From Thalassobacillus_A hwangdonensis (GTDB lineage Bacteria; Bacillota; Bacilli; Bacillales; Halobacillaceae): DNA of 64,000 bases. The DNA is taken from positions 1,116,001-1,180,000 of the forward strand of contig NZ_JBHTKL010000001.1 of assembly GCF_042675915.1 (NCBI RefSeq), given 5' to 3'. A program made the translations under genes and the position numbers. Below the pieces are notes generated by a model, which saw nothing but the letters and a program-made list of their open reading frames with translations, was not told the origin of the DNA and ran no database searches. This document shows, piece by piece, positions 8,197 through 15,967 of this stretch (position 1 is its first letter; the number at the start of each line of letters is the position of its first letter).

Positions 8197-9210
8197 TCAA
8201 GAACCGATGAAACGGTCATAGTAGGATCTGGCTTTTGCTACTTCTGTGGTCCCCTGTACAAGCACTCTTCCATCGCTGAACAGTACGAGGTGAATACCAT
8301 CATCAATTTCCGCTTTAATAAGGAATGGCGTATGCTTTACTTCGGCGACTTTTCCCAGTGTATTTGCCCATTCCTCCAAATCGAAAGCATGTCGATGATG
8401 AAATTGGATTGTATCTCTCCCACAAAGCACCTGCTGTACCTTACCTGCTTCTCCGGAAAGGTATGGGTATTCTTTTGTCTGACAGGTGGTGCACTGCTTT
8501 CGAGGGTTGCTAAGCTTCATTGAAAATTGCGTGTTCTTCCAGAGATCGAAGCTGTACAGATCGTTGCGTAAGGCCCCTTTGTTGTCAGTCAGCCATTTGA
8601 TAGCTTCGGTTACCTGCAAGGAAGCAACCATGTCGACAACAGGAGCAATCACTCCAGCAGTATCACACGTCTGACCATTACCTGCACCATCAGGGATGAT
8701 ACATCGCAGGCATGGAGTCTTACCAGGCACAAAAAATGCCGTCATCCCCCTGGAACTTACAGCGCCCCCATAAGAAAATGGGATATTGTATTTAAAGGAA
8801 GCATCATTGATTATGTATCTTGTAGAGAAGTTATCTGTGCCATCAATGATGATATCCACTCCAGTAGTCAGCTTCTCCATTTGTTCAGCCGTCACATCCA
8901 TGACATGCGCTTCCACTTCTACCGAAGAATTGATTACTGACAGACGCTGTTTAGCAGCAACCGCTTTCGGTAGCATGCGGCTTGCATCCTCTTCAGTATA
9001 TAACATCTGCCGCTGAAGGTTGCTTGGCTCCACATAATCCCGATCAACGATTCGTATTTTTCCAACCCCTGCTCTTACAAGATGATTGGCGACTACTGTT
9101 CCCAGTGCGCCAGCACCAATGATCAATACACTGCTCTCATTGAGCTTCTCCTGACCATCGCGTCCAATCGGAGAAAATAATACTTGTCGTGAATAACGCT
9201 CATCATTCAC
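8197..9210 (-). CDS. ThiF/MoeB/HesA family adenylyltransferase
   Basis: E1-like enzyme that adenylates the C-terminal glycine of a sulfur-carrier protein (ThiS or MoaD), 337 residues. Marks: RYSRQVLF at the N-terminus, ATP loop IGAGALGTVVAN, DRDYVEPSNLQRQ, the Asp of IIDGTDNFSTRY, and two zinc pairs CLRC and CTTC. No rhodanese domain is present; the last 100 residues are a small extension like that of Bacillus ThiF. The GTG at 9210 is chosen because AAGGGTGA lies about six bases upstream. It follows fthC by 13 bases, so the two are co-transcribed. No other thiamine or molybdopterin genes are nearby to decide between ThiF and MoeB; length favours ThiF. Confidence 0.88.
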   Translation of the reverse strand: MNDERYSRQVLFSPIGRDGQEKLNESSVLIIGAGALGTVVANHLVRAGVGKIRIVDRDYVEPSNLQRQMLYTEEDASRMLPKAVAAKQRLSVINSSVEVEAHVMDVTAEQMEKLTTGVDIIIDGTDNFSTRYIINDASFKYNIPFSYGGAVSSRGMTAFFVPGKTPCLRCIIPDGAGNGQTCDTAGVIAPVVDMVASLQVTEAIKWLTDNKGALRNDLYSFDLWKNTQFSMKLSNPRKQCTTCQTKEYPYLSGEAGKVQQVLCGRDTIQFHHRHAFDLEEWANTLGKVAEVKHTPFLIKAEIDDGIHLVLFSDGRVLVQGTTEVAKARSYYDRFIGS

Positions 9211-9223
9211 ACCTCTCACCCTT

Positions 9224-9781
9224 TCAATAAAGAAAACCTTCTTCGGTAATTAGATGATTTACAGGTATGTCGAATTCATCTTTTGGAATCGTTTCGACGA
9301 TTTGATTTGAAGCAGCTAATGATACGGTCTCACCTTCATAATTCTCCAGGAAACGATCGTAATAACCTCCGCCGAATCCTACTCTGAAACCATGCCTGTC
9401 ATAAATCAACCCAGGAACGATAAGGAGATCGATTTGACTTTTCTTTAACGGTTCTGTTTTTGTGGGATCAGGTTCCTTCAAGCCGAAATAAACCGTTTCA
9501 AGCTGATCGAAATCATCCAACTTATAAAAGTCCAACCGCTTCGATTTTGGTTCACATTTCGGTACTACGGTAAATTTATTTTCATCCCATGCTTGACGGA
9601 TGATCGGCTCTGTATTCCATTCACTTTCCTGAGAGACAGTGACGCCTATGCTGATTGCTTTCTTCCATATGTCAGACTTGAAAAGGTGGAGGTAGAAAGA
9701 ATGTTCTATCCTTTTCTTATCTTCTGGATTAAGTTCAGAAAGAATCTTTTTCCCCCGTGCTCTCAACTGTGTCTTGTCCAT
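9224..9781 (-). CDS. fthC: 5-formyltetrahydrofolate cyclo-ligase (FthC/YqgN)
   Basis: Cytoplasmic enzyme that uses ATP to convert 5-formyl-THF to 5,10-methenyl-THF, 185 residues. The family signature PGLIYDRHGFRVGFGGGYYDRFL is complete near residue 125-148, and the Lys/Arg-rich N-terminus fits the family. GGAGG stands seven bases before the ATG at 9781. It is the first gene of a pair with the ThiF-like gene. The position between rpmG and gluP matches B. subtilis yqgN. Confidence 0.93.
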   Translation of the reverse strand: MDKTQLRARGKKILSELNPEDKKRIEHSFYLHLFKSDIWKKAISIGVTVSQESEWNTEPIIRQAWDENKFTVVPKCEPKSKRLDFYKLDDFDQLETVYFGLKEPDPTKTEPLKKSQIDLLIVPGLIYDRHGFRVGFGGGYYDRFLENYEGETVSLAASNQIVETIPKDEFDIPVNHLITEEGFLY

Positions 9782-9892
9782 TTCGTTTCCTCCCATGCAA
9801 ATCAAAGGTGATGTTCCTATTATAATTTGAGGGTACCATAAGAAATAACCAAATGTCCGTCACTATGTTTCGTTCGGTATGAATTTAAAAAT

Positions 9893-9921
9893 AAAAAAAA
9901 CAGTAGGATTAAATCCTACTG
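9893..9921 (-). terminator. Terminator after rpmG
   Basis: The stem CAGTAGGATT/AATCCTACTG is followed on the minus strand by eight T residues. The hairpin begins three bases past the rpmG stop codon. Confidence 0.85.
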
Positions 9922-9923
9922 TT

Positions 9924-10073
9924 TTACTTAGTTTCACGGTGCAAAGTGTATTTGCGCAAGCGTGGGCTATATTTTTTCAGTTCCAAGCGCTCTGGGTTCG
10001 TACGCTTGTTTTTAGTAGAAATGTAATTGCGGTCACCAGTTTCAGTGCAAGCAAGTGTAATGTTTACACGCAT
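9924..10073 (-). CDS. rpmG: Ribosomal protein bL33, zinc-ligand-poor form
   Basis: A 49-residue large-subunit protein beginning MRVNITLACTETGDRN and ending TLHRETK, with ISTKNKRTNPERLELKKYSPR in the middle: clearly bL33. Of the four zinc-ribbon cysteines only one, Cys9, remains; CxxC is replaced by CTET and the second pair by serine and arginine. This is therefore the zinc-independent (C-minus) type. The ATG follows GGAGG. Location next to fthC corresponds to B. subtilis rpmGA. I see no Zur-like operator in the 180 bases upstream. Confidence 0.93.
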   Translation of the reverse strand: MRVNITLACTETGDRNYISTKNKRTNPERLELKKYSPRLRKYTLHRETK

Positions 10074-10260
10074 GAGTATCCCTCCATATCTAATCTCTTT
10101 TCAATTATCATCTATTCATCTAAATATCAGACTTATTCATAGTACCAAATATCCCCCTTGCTTTCAAGAGGATTTACACAGTTAATCAATATCATTTTAT
10201 GTCGAAATATAGAAAAAGTAAGGATCATATGATATAAATGTAAATGTATACTACATAGGA

Positions 10261-10626
10261 GTGAATGCAATGCTGACCATAATCATAACGACAGGAACCA
10301 TTGGAGCGGTTCTATTCATCCTCTCTTTTTTCATGAACGACCGTTTCAAAGAGCTGGAGGAGCAACTGGAGCAGCAGACGATCTCCAGCATGCAGGATTC
10401 CTACCAGATCAAACAGAAGATCAAGGTATTGGAAGAAGAACTGCTTGCTCCCGATATTACGGAGGAGCTTCTCCCCGCTGGGAACTCGCCCCGCATGACA
10501 GGAGGTACTCCACTCGTTTCCAAAGTAAAGCGTCTACATAACGATGGATACAATGCTAAAGAAATCGCACATCGTACAGAATTGAAAGAACATGACGTAC
10601 ACTCGATCATCAAACACTTCAATTGA
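10261..10626 (+). CDS. Small anchored protein with coiled coil and C-terminal helix-turn-helix-like segment
   Basis: Unrecognised, 121 residues. Residues 2-22 are a membrane helix, 25-60 a Glu/Gln-rich coiled coil, and 85-121 a charged helical segment (KVKRLHNDGYNAKEIAHRT, then HDVHSIIKHF) that reads like a small helix-turn-helix. This order (membrane anchor, coiled coil, degenerate HTH) resembles SwrB of B. subtilis in outline only. The ATG follows AGGAGTG. It is followed 24 bases later by a second anchored protein, and the pair lies between rpmG and phoU, where B. subtilis has yqzD and yqzC. Homology to those is possible but not shown. Confidence 0.65.
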   Translation: MNAMLTIIITTGTIGAVLFILSFFMNDRFKELEEQLEQQTISSMQDSYQIKQKIKVLEEELLAPDITEELLPAGNSPRMTGGTPLVSKVKRLHNDGYNAKEIAHRTELKEHDVHSIIKHFN

Positions 10627-10650
10627 TTTTCACACATAAGGAGTTTGCTA

Positions 10651-11166
10651 ATGAAACATACAATCCGTGCATTTGCACTTGGTTTGCTGACTGTAAGTGC
10701 AATATTAGGCATCAGCTATCTGACTCAGGATACAACCGATACAAGCGCAGAAACAACACCCCCGACAAATCAGGAGATGATCGATCATCTCAGTTCAGAA
10801 GGATATGAAGTCAGTTCAACTACAGCACCTGAAGAACATTCTTCTATGGATAAGCAGCCTGAAAAAGAATCGGGTTCTGAGAACATACCTGAAAATCAGG
10901 AAAATACTTCAGATGAATCTCAAAACGAGGAAGAGTCTAGTGAGAATCAGGACAACTCAGAAGGTTATCAGCTTACGGTTGAAACAGGTATGAGTTCCAT
11001 GGATATCAGCCGTGAATTGAACGAAGCAGGGCTTCTCGAAGATGTCGATTCCTTTGACGATTATATGCAGGCAAAGGATTACAGCAGGTTCATCCAAATT
11101 GGAACATTCAAGGTGACTGAAGATATGAGTTACAGAGAAATAGCTGATACGATTACATCTAAATAG
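10651..11166 (+). CDS. Exported protein with MltG/YceG N-terminal (LysM-like) domain
   Basis: A 171-residue protein. An N-terminal membrane anchor (residues 6-25, ALGLLTVSAILGISYL) is followed by a low-complexity acidic Ser/Glu/Asn linker to about residue 105. The last 65 residues (LTVETGMSSMDISRELNEAG through DDYMQAKDYSRFIQIG and SYREIADTI) match the LysM-like entry domain of the MltG/YceG family. The catalytic transglycosylase part is absent, so it should bind rather than cleave peptidoglycan; that is inference. The ATG at 10651 is chosen because AAGGAG lies seven bases upstream, rather than the TTG at 10645. It forms an operon with the gene before it and ends at a strong hairpin. Confidence 0.7.
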   Translation: MKHTIRAFALGLLTVSAILGISYLTQDTTDTSAETTPPTNQEMIDHLSSEGYEVSSTTAPEEHSSMDKQPEKESGSENIPENQENTSDESQNEEESSENQDNSEGYQLTVETGMSSMDISRELNEAGLLEDVDSFDDYMQAKDYSRFIQIGTFKVTEDMSYREIADTITSK

Positions 11167-11175
11167 CACCATCAC

Positions 11176-11205
11176 AAAAACGCTTGGAAGCATCCAAGCG
11201 TTTTT
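11176..11205. terminator. Bidirectional terminator between the anchored-protein pair and phoU
   Basis: AAAAACGCTTGGA and TCCAAGCGTTTTT form a perfect stem with A and T runs outside, suited to both convergent operons. Confidence 0.85.
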
Positions 11206-11226
11206 ATGTTAGTGCAGATCTGGACC

Positions 11227-11886
11227 TTAATCGTTCAAATCGTATGGTTTCCCTTTGACAAGATAGAAGATATTTTCACCGATGTTCGTGATGTGATCAG
11301 CAAAACGTTCAATATAGCGGGCACTGAAGGCCATTTGCATGATGTGCTGGATTTGTTCAGGGTTCACTGCTGTCTGCTCCAGCATTTCCCTGATGACTTC
11401 ACCGTACTTTTCATCAATGATATCGTCCATTTCACCAAGCTTCCTGGCTAGTGTGATATCTTCATTTTCAAACGCTTTGATGGAAAGGTCTAGCATATCC
11501 GCCGCTACACTTGCCATCTCTTTAAGCTCTGGTGAAACTGTAAGCGAATGGTCTTTACCCAAATGGATGGTGGCTTTAGCGATATTCGTTGCATGATCCG
11601 CCATCCGTTCCAAATCAGAAGAAATCTTCAATGCAATGATCAATCGACGCAGATCTGTAGCTACCGGCTGCTGTTTTGCAATCATAAGGATCGTTTCTTC
11701 ATTTATTTGAACTTCTTTGTCGTCTATTTTGTTGTCATCCTCCATGATTTGCTTTGCTGTTACTACGTCCTGGTTGTATAAAGCATCAATCGCTCGATTC
11801 AACGCCTCTTTTGTATCTAAGGCAAGTTCTTTGATGTGGGTTCTAAGCTGGCTGAGTCCTTCCTCGAATTGCACGCGAAAAGTCAT
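11227..11886 (-). CDS. phoU: Phosphate transport regulator PhoU
   Basis: Cytoplasmic regulator of the Pst transporter, 219 residues, built of two three-helix repeats. Each repeat carries the metal-binding motif: SDLERMADHATNIAK near residue 85-100 and ARYIERFADHITNIGE near 185-200. It is the last gene of pstSCAB-phoU, 29 bases after pstB. In other bacteria PhoU restrains phosphate uptake and signals phosphate sufficiency to the PhoR kinase. B. subtilis lacks phoU in its pst operon and has two pstB genes, so this arrangement differs. Confidence 0.95.
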   Translation of the reverse strand: MTFRVQFEEGLSQLRTHIKELALDTKEALNRAIDALYNQDVVTAKQIMEDDNKIDDKEVQINEETILMIAKQQPVATDLRRLIIALKISSDLERMADHATNIAKATIHLGKDHSLTVSPELKEMASVAADMLDLSIKAFENEDITLARKLGEMDDIIDEKYGEVIREMLEQTAVNPEQIQHIMQMAFSARYIERFADHITNIGENIFYLVKGKPYDLND

Positions 11887-11915
11887 GTGTTATCCCCTTT
11901 CTATCCTCAAACGGA

Positions 11916-12749
11916 TTATCCGAATCGACCAGTGATATAATCTTCTGTACGTTTATCTTTAGGGTTGGAAAACAGGTCATCAGTTTCTGCAAATTCAACC
12001 ATTTCCCCATTAAGGAAAAATGCTGTCTTATCCGATATACGAGCTGCCTGCTGCATATTATGCGTGACGATGATGATGCTGTAGTTCTTTTTCAGTTCCT
12101 GTACGAGGTCTTCAACTTTAGCAGTGGAAATCGGATCCAAAGCAGAAGTCGGTTCATCCATCAGGATTACATCCGGTTCGATTGCAAGGGCACGCGCGAT
12201 ACATATACGCTGCTGCTGTCCTCCGGAAAGCCCGAATGCGTTCTCGTTAAGTCGGTCTTTTACTTCGTCCCAGATCGCCGCTCCTCGAAGGCTTTTTTCA
12301 ACGATCTTATCCAACTCCGCTTTTTTCTTGATGCCGTGGATTCTTGGACCATAAGCGATGTTGTCATAGATGGATTTAGGAAATGGATTCGGCTTTTGGA
12401 ACACCATACCTACTTTTGTGCGGAGATCTTCAACGCGGTATTTCCCGTTGAAAATCTCTTGCCCTTTATATTTAATGGAACCTGATGTTTTGACGATCGG
12501 TACCATTTCTACCATACGATTCAACGTCTTCAGATATGTGGACTTTCCACAACCGGAAGGTCCAATGATTGCAGTCACCTTATTTTCAGGTACGTCCATT
12601 GAAACTTCATAAAGTGCCTGGTCATTGCCATACCAGAGATTCAGATCCTTTACTTCAAATACATTATTCATAGTTTCATCCAACCCTCTTTTTTGAAGAT
12701 TTCTGTTTTCCTGCTTTTGTCTGTTCCTCTCTTTTACGATGGTAGTCAT
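11916..12749 (-). CDS. pstB: Phosphate ABC transporter ATP-binding protein PstB
   Basis: Cytoplasmic ATPase of the high-affinity phosphate importer, 277 residues. Walker A is GPSGCGKST, the signature is LSGGQQQR, Walker B is VILMDEPTSALD and the switch His is in IIVTHNM. GGAGGG seven bases before the ATG at 12749 supports the long start. A second in-frame ATG at 12671 would give the more usual 251 residues but has a poorly spaced site, so a 26-residue basic N-terminal extension is likely. Only one pstB copy is present. Confidence 0.96.
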   Translation of the reverse strand: MTTIVKERNRQKQENRNLQKRGLDETMNNVFEVKDLNLWYGNDQALYEVSMDVPENKVTAIIGPSGCGKSTYLKTLNRMVEMVPIVKTSGSIKYKGQEIFNGKYRVEDLRTKVGMVFQKPNPFPKSIYDNIAYGPRIHGIKKKAELDKIVEKSLRGAAIWDEVKDRLNENAFGLSGGQQQRICIARALAIEPDVILMDEPTSALDPISTAKVEDLVQELKKNYSIIIVTHNMQQAARISDKTAFFLNGEMVEFAETDDLFSNPKDKRTEDYITGRFG

Positions 12750-12772
12750 TCAAAACCCTCCTGCATCCAAGG

Positions 12773-13651
12773 TTAGTAACGTTTTTGGAATTTGTTTCGA
12801 ATCCAGACTGCAATTGCATTCATCAGCAGCAATACCGCCAATAGGACAATGATCCCAGCTGCTGCAACGAACTGCCATTCTTCCTGAGGTCTGCCTGTCC
12901 AGTTGAAAATCTGAATCGGCATGACCGTGTACTTTGCAAATAGAGAATCAGGTGTCGTGTAAATGGCTGTAGCAGCTCCAACAATGATCAACGGTGCAGT
13001 TTCACCAATTGCCCGGGATAAGGAAAGGATCGTACCAGTCAAAATCCCAGGTACCGCAGCAGGTAAAATGACACGTTGTACAGTTTGCCATTTAGAAGCC
13101 CCCATTCCATACGAAGCCTCTTTCAGTTCATTTGGAATCGAACGGACCGCTTCCTGAGCCGCAACTACGATTACAGGAAGTACAAGCAATGCCATCGTCA
13201 ATCCACCAGCAATCAATGTGTACCCCATCTGCAGCATGTAAACAAAAAAGGTAAGTCCTAATAATCCATAAACAATTGACGGAACCCCGGCCAGATTTTG
13301 GATATTGACGCGAATGAACGTCGTCCAGCGATTCTTAGGTGCATATTCTTCCAAGTAAATGGCTGTACCTACTCCGATGATGATTGCAACCGGGGCTACG
13401 ATCCCCATCATCATCATCGAACCGATAAGTCCAGCGAAAATCCCAGCTTCTTCAGGGAATGGGGCAGGGAAGTTCATGATGAAATCTGTGCTCAAGTATC
13501 CAATTCCTTGAGTCAATACGCGATATAACAGAAGTGCAAGAAAGATCAGTCCTACGGTAGTTGATAAAAAGAACAACCCTTTGAACACTTTATTAAGGAG
13601 TACTCTGCCGCCGCTTCTTTTTTGTATTGAATCATGATTGATCATCTGCAT
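12773..13651 (-). CDS. pstA: Phosphate ABC transporter permease PstA
   Basis: Inner-membrane permease subunit, 292 residues with about six membrane segments. The ABC permease loop EASYGMGASKWQTVQRVILPAA is present around residue 190, facing PstB. AAGGAGG precedes the ATG, which overlaps the pstC stop by one base (TGATG), giving translational coupling. It ends 23 bases before pstB. Confidence 0.95.
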   Translation of the reverse strand: MQMINHDSIQKRSGGRVLLNKVFKGLFFLSTTVGLIFLALLLYRVLTQGIGYLSTDFIMNFPAPFPEEAGIFAGLIGSMMMMGIVAPVAIIIGVGTAIYLEEYAPKNRWTTFIRVNIQNLAGVPSIVYGLLGLTFFVYMLQMGYTLIAGGLTMALLVLPVIVVAAQEAVRSIPNELKEASYGMGASKWQTVQRVILPAAVPGILTGTILSLSRAIGETAPLIIVGAATAIYTTPDSLFAKYTVMPIQIFNWTGRPQEEWQFVAAAGIIVLLAVLLLMNAIAVWIRNKFQKRY

Positions 13652-14595
13652 CAGTAATCCTCCTTAAACTTTCGGGATACCCATTGAGATAGCAGGTTCA
13701 TTCCAAGTGTGAATACGAATAAGGTCACACCTACGGCATAAATGCTGTAGTAGATGGTGGATCCGAATGTCGTATCTCCTGTCGCGCCTTGAACGATGAA
13801 TGCGGTCAACGTCTCGATGGAGCGCGTAGGATCGAACGTCAAAGCAGGAGATGCACCTGCTGCGATGGTTACGATCATCGTTTCACCGATTGCACGTGAA
13901 ATCGCAAGGACGATTGATGCTACAATCCCTGAAAATGCAGCTGGAAGGACGACTTTGACAGCAACTTCAAACCTGGTTGCTCCCATTGCAAGAGCCCCTT
14001 CTCTTAAGCTATTTGGAACTGCATTCATCGCATCCTCAGATAGGGAAGCAATCATCGGAATGATCATGATACCAACCACGATACCAGCACTTAATGCATT
14101 GAAAATGACAAGATCAAAAAAGTTCTGCAGGACAGGTGTCACAAAAGTCAAAGCGAAATACCCGTACACTACTGTAGGAATACCGGCTAAAACTTCAAGT
14201 GTAGGTTTAACTATTCTTCTTACACGATCGCTTGCATACTCACTCAAAAAAATGGCTGACATCAAGCCCAGTGGAACAGCGACCAAAATAGCTATGACTG
14301 TAATCAGTAAAGTACCTGTAATTAATGGAAGGACACCAAAGTGATTACTCCATGGCGACCATTTTGTTCCTGTATAGAAGTCGAAAATGTTCACATCTGT
14401 AAAGAATGTTATTGATTCTCTTAACAGGGTGAACAAAATCCCCACAGTGGTCAATACACTGACAGCTGCACACGCCAACAATAAGAACGGAATGATTTTT
14501 TCTATCGTTTGTGACATGTTCCGTTTCTGTTTCTTTTGCTGGATAAGCTGTTGGACATTAATGTTTTTCTCCTCAGTTTGCAAGGCTTTGCCCAT
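13651..14595 (-). CDS. pstC: Phosphate ABC transporter permease PstC
   Basis: Inner-membrane permease partner of PstA, 314 residues, six membrane segments, with the ABC loop REGALAMGATRFEVAVKVVLP near residue 215. The ATG at 14595 is seven bases after AGGAG; the ATG just before it (14598) is closer than ideal. About 100 bases separate it from pstS, and that gap holds a GC-rich hairpin. Its stop overlaps the pstA start. Confidence 0.95.
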   Translation of the reverse strand: MGKALQTEEKNINVQQLIQQKKQKRNMSQTIEKIIPFLLLACAAVSVLTTVGILFTLLRESITFFTDVNIFDFYTGTKWSPWSNHFGVLPLITGTLLITVIAILVAVPLGLMSAIFLSEYASDRVRRIVKPTLEVLAGIPTVVYGYFALTFVTPVLQNFFDLVIFNALSAGIVVGIMIIPMIASLSEDAMNAVPNSLREGALAMGATRFEVAVKVVLPAAFSGIVASIVLAISRAIGETMIVTIAAGASPALTFDPTRSIETLTAFIVQGATGDTTFGSTIYYSIYAVGVTLFVFTLGMNLLSQWVSRKFKEDY

Positions 14596-14658
14596 CATAA
14601 AGCTCCTTTCATCCAATACCCTTGTTGTTTCCCCTCTTTAATTCAAAACGCAAGGCAA

Positions 14659-14677
14659 GGTGAGGCGTCGCCTCACC
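14659..14677 (-). promoter_or_regulatory. GC-rich hairpin between pstS and pstC
   Basis: GGTGAGGCG and CGCCTCACC form a perfect nine-base inverted repeat with a one-base centre just past pstS. The following sequence, TTGCCTTGCGTTTT, is only partly T-rich. It may act as an RNA-stabilising or partial termination stem that raises pstS transcript over pstCAB. Confidence 0.6.
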
Positions 14678-14699
14678 CTCCCCGCACATACATCACAGA

Positions 14700-15701
14700 T
14701 TATTTAGTAGCGTCTTCGATCATACTGATCTGTTCTTTATACTTGTCTTCTGGAAGCGCAACATATCCAACCTGCTCCGCTGCATCTCCAGCGTTTTCAA
14801 GTGCGTACTTCGTGAAGTCAGCGACTTGTGGTTTCTCTGTTAGAGAATCCATGTTCACATAAGTGAATAGTGGACGAGATAGTGGGCTGTACTCACCACT
14901 TTGGATCGTATCAGGGTTAGGTTTTACTGCACCTTCACCAGCATCGATTCCAAGCACTTTCAATTTATCTTCGTTTTCCGCATAGTACGCGTATCCAAAG
15001 AATCCGATTGCGTTAGGGTCACTTTCGATTCCACGAACTAGTACGTTGTCATCTTCAGATAGTGTTGTATTTTCGCCTTCTTTCATCGGCTTCTCTTCAA
15101 GAATCACTTCATTGAAGTAATCAAATGTACCAGAGTCATGTCCTGGGCTGTAGATTTTGATTGTTTCTTCCGGCCATTCAGGATTGAGATCTGACCACTT
15201 TGTAGCATCTGATTCATCAAGGAAGATTTGACGAAGTTGTTCGATTGTTAATTCATCGACAAAGTCATTTTGTTTACTAACTACTACAGAAAGTCCATCT
15301 TTCGCGAGTTCCAATTCTTTCAATTCAATTCCATTTTCTTCAGCTGTTGCTTTCTCTTCTTCTTTGATAGGTCGGGAAGCGTTACTTAGGTCGATTTCAC
15401 CTTTTGTTGACTTTTTGAAGCCACCACCGGAACCTGAAGTATTTACTGTTACATTCACATCAGGATTTTCTTTGTTGTATTCATACGTCAATGCTTCCAT
15501 GATAGGGAATACGGTAGAAGATCCATCAATTGCAATTGCTCCTGATACTGCTTCTCCGCCTTCAGCAGATTCTCCATTACTATCTGATGAATTTGAATCA
15601 TCAGTACCTTCTGCATCTTCTGGTGCGTTGCCACAAGCAGCCAATGCACCGAGCATTAGGATAAGTGTGAATAATAGTGCGAAGTGCTTAAAGTTCTTCA
15701 T
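14700..15701 (-). CDS. pstS: Phosphate-binding lipoprotein PstS
   Basis: Extracellular phosphate receptor of the Pst importer, 333 residues. The signal peptide ends in the lipobox LAAC (cysteine at residue 23), followed by an acidic Ser/Asp/Glu linker to about residue 52. The phosphate-binding domain shows DGSSTVFPI, the GSGGGF loop and SPGHDSGTFDYF. The acidic linker suits a salt-adapted surface. GGGGGAAAAG precedes the ATG. It heads the pst operon and has a PHO box about 75 bases upstream, so it is expected to be induced by phosphate starvation through PhoP. Confidence 0.96.
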   Translation of the reverse strand: MKNFKHFALLFTLILMLGALAACGNAPEDAEGTDDSNSSDSNGESAEGGEAVSGAIAIDGSSTVFPIMEALTYEYNKENPDVNVTVNTSGSGGGFKKSTKGEIDLSNASRPIKEEEKATAEENGIELKELELAKDGLSVVVSKQNDFVDELTIEQLRQIFLDESDATKWSDLNPEWPEETIKIYSPGHDSGTFDYFNEVILEEKPMKEGENTTLSEDDNVLVRGIESDPNAIGFFGYAYYAENEDKLKVLGIDAGEGAVKPNPDTIQSGEYSPLSRPLFTYVNMDSLTEKPQVADFTKYALENAGDAAEQVGYVALPEDKYKEQISMIEDATK

Positions 15702-15775
15702 TTCTTTTCCCCCTACGTATCTGTAGTATTTTTGATTGGCTTGACCAACCTACAATTCATATCTTAAGTCCCAAG

Positions 15776-15814
15776 TATTAAAGCTATATAAATCAGATGT
15801 TAAGGTTTTGTAAA
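15776..15814 (-). promoter_or_regulatory. PHO box: four PhoP-type direct repeats upstream of pstS
   Basis: Reading the minus strand, TTTACA, TTAACA, TTTATA and TTAATA follow one another with exactly five bases between each, an 11-base pitch. PhoP of B. subtilis binds TT(A/T/C)ACA repeats with such spacing. Position and target gene both fit. Confidence 0.85.
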
Positions 15815-15933
15815 TTGGGTGATTTTCTTGTATATTGTCGAAATTCATACTTAGACCCTTGATATGGTGCGGCAGGTGCCATGCCTTTAGATAGTGTCCC
15901 AATAATTTCAATAAATGATGTAATTTTCTGGAC

Positions 15934-15967
15934 AAAAAAAAGAGTGACACCCTAAGGTATCACTCTT
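15934..15967 (-). terminator. Terminator at the end of pbpA
   Basis: AGAGTGATACC and GGTGTCACTCT form a stem (one mismatch) overlapping the pbpA stop codon, followed by eight T residues on the minus strand. Confidence 0.85.

Noticed and set aside
10074..10260. Zur operator upstream of rpmG
   Set aside because: I looked because this L33 lacks zinc ligands, but found no sequence resembling the Zur palindrome.
15750..15950. Minus-strand frame of 66 codons upstream of pstS
   Set aside because: It contains the PHO box and leader of pstS, and no ribosome binding site or family resemblance is seen.
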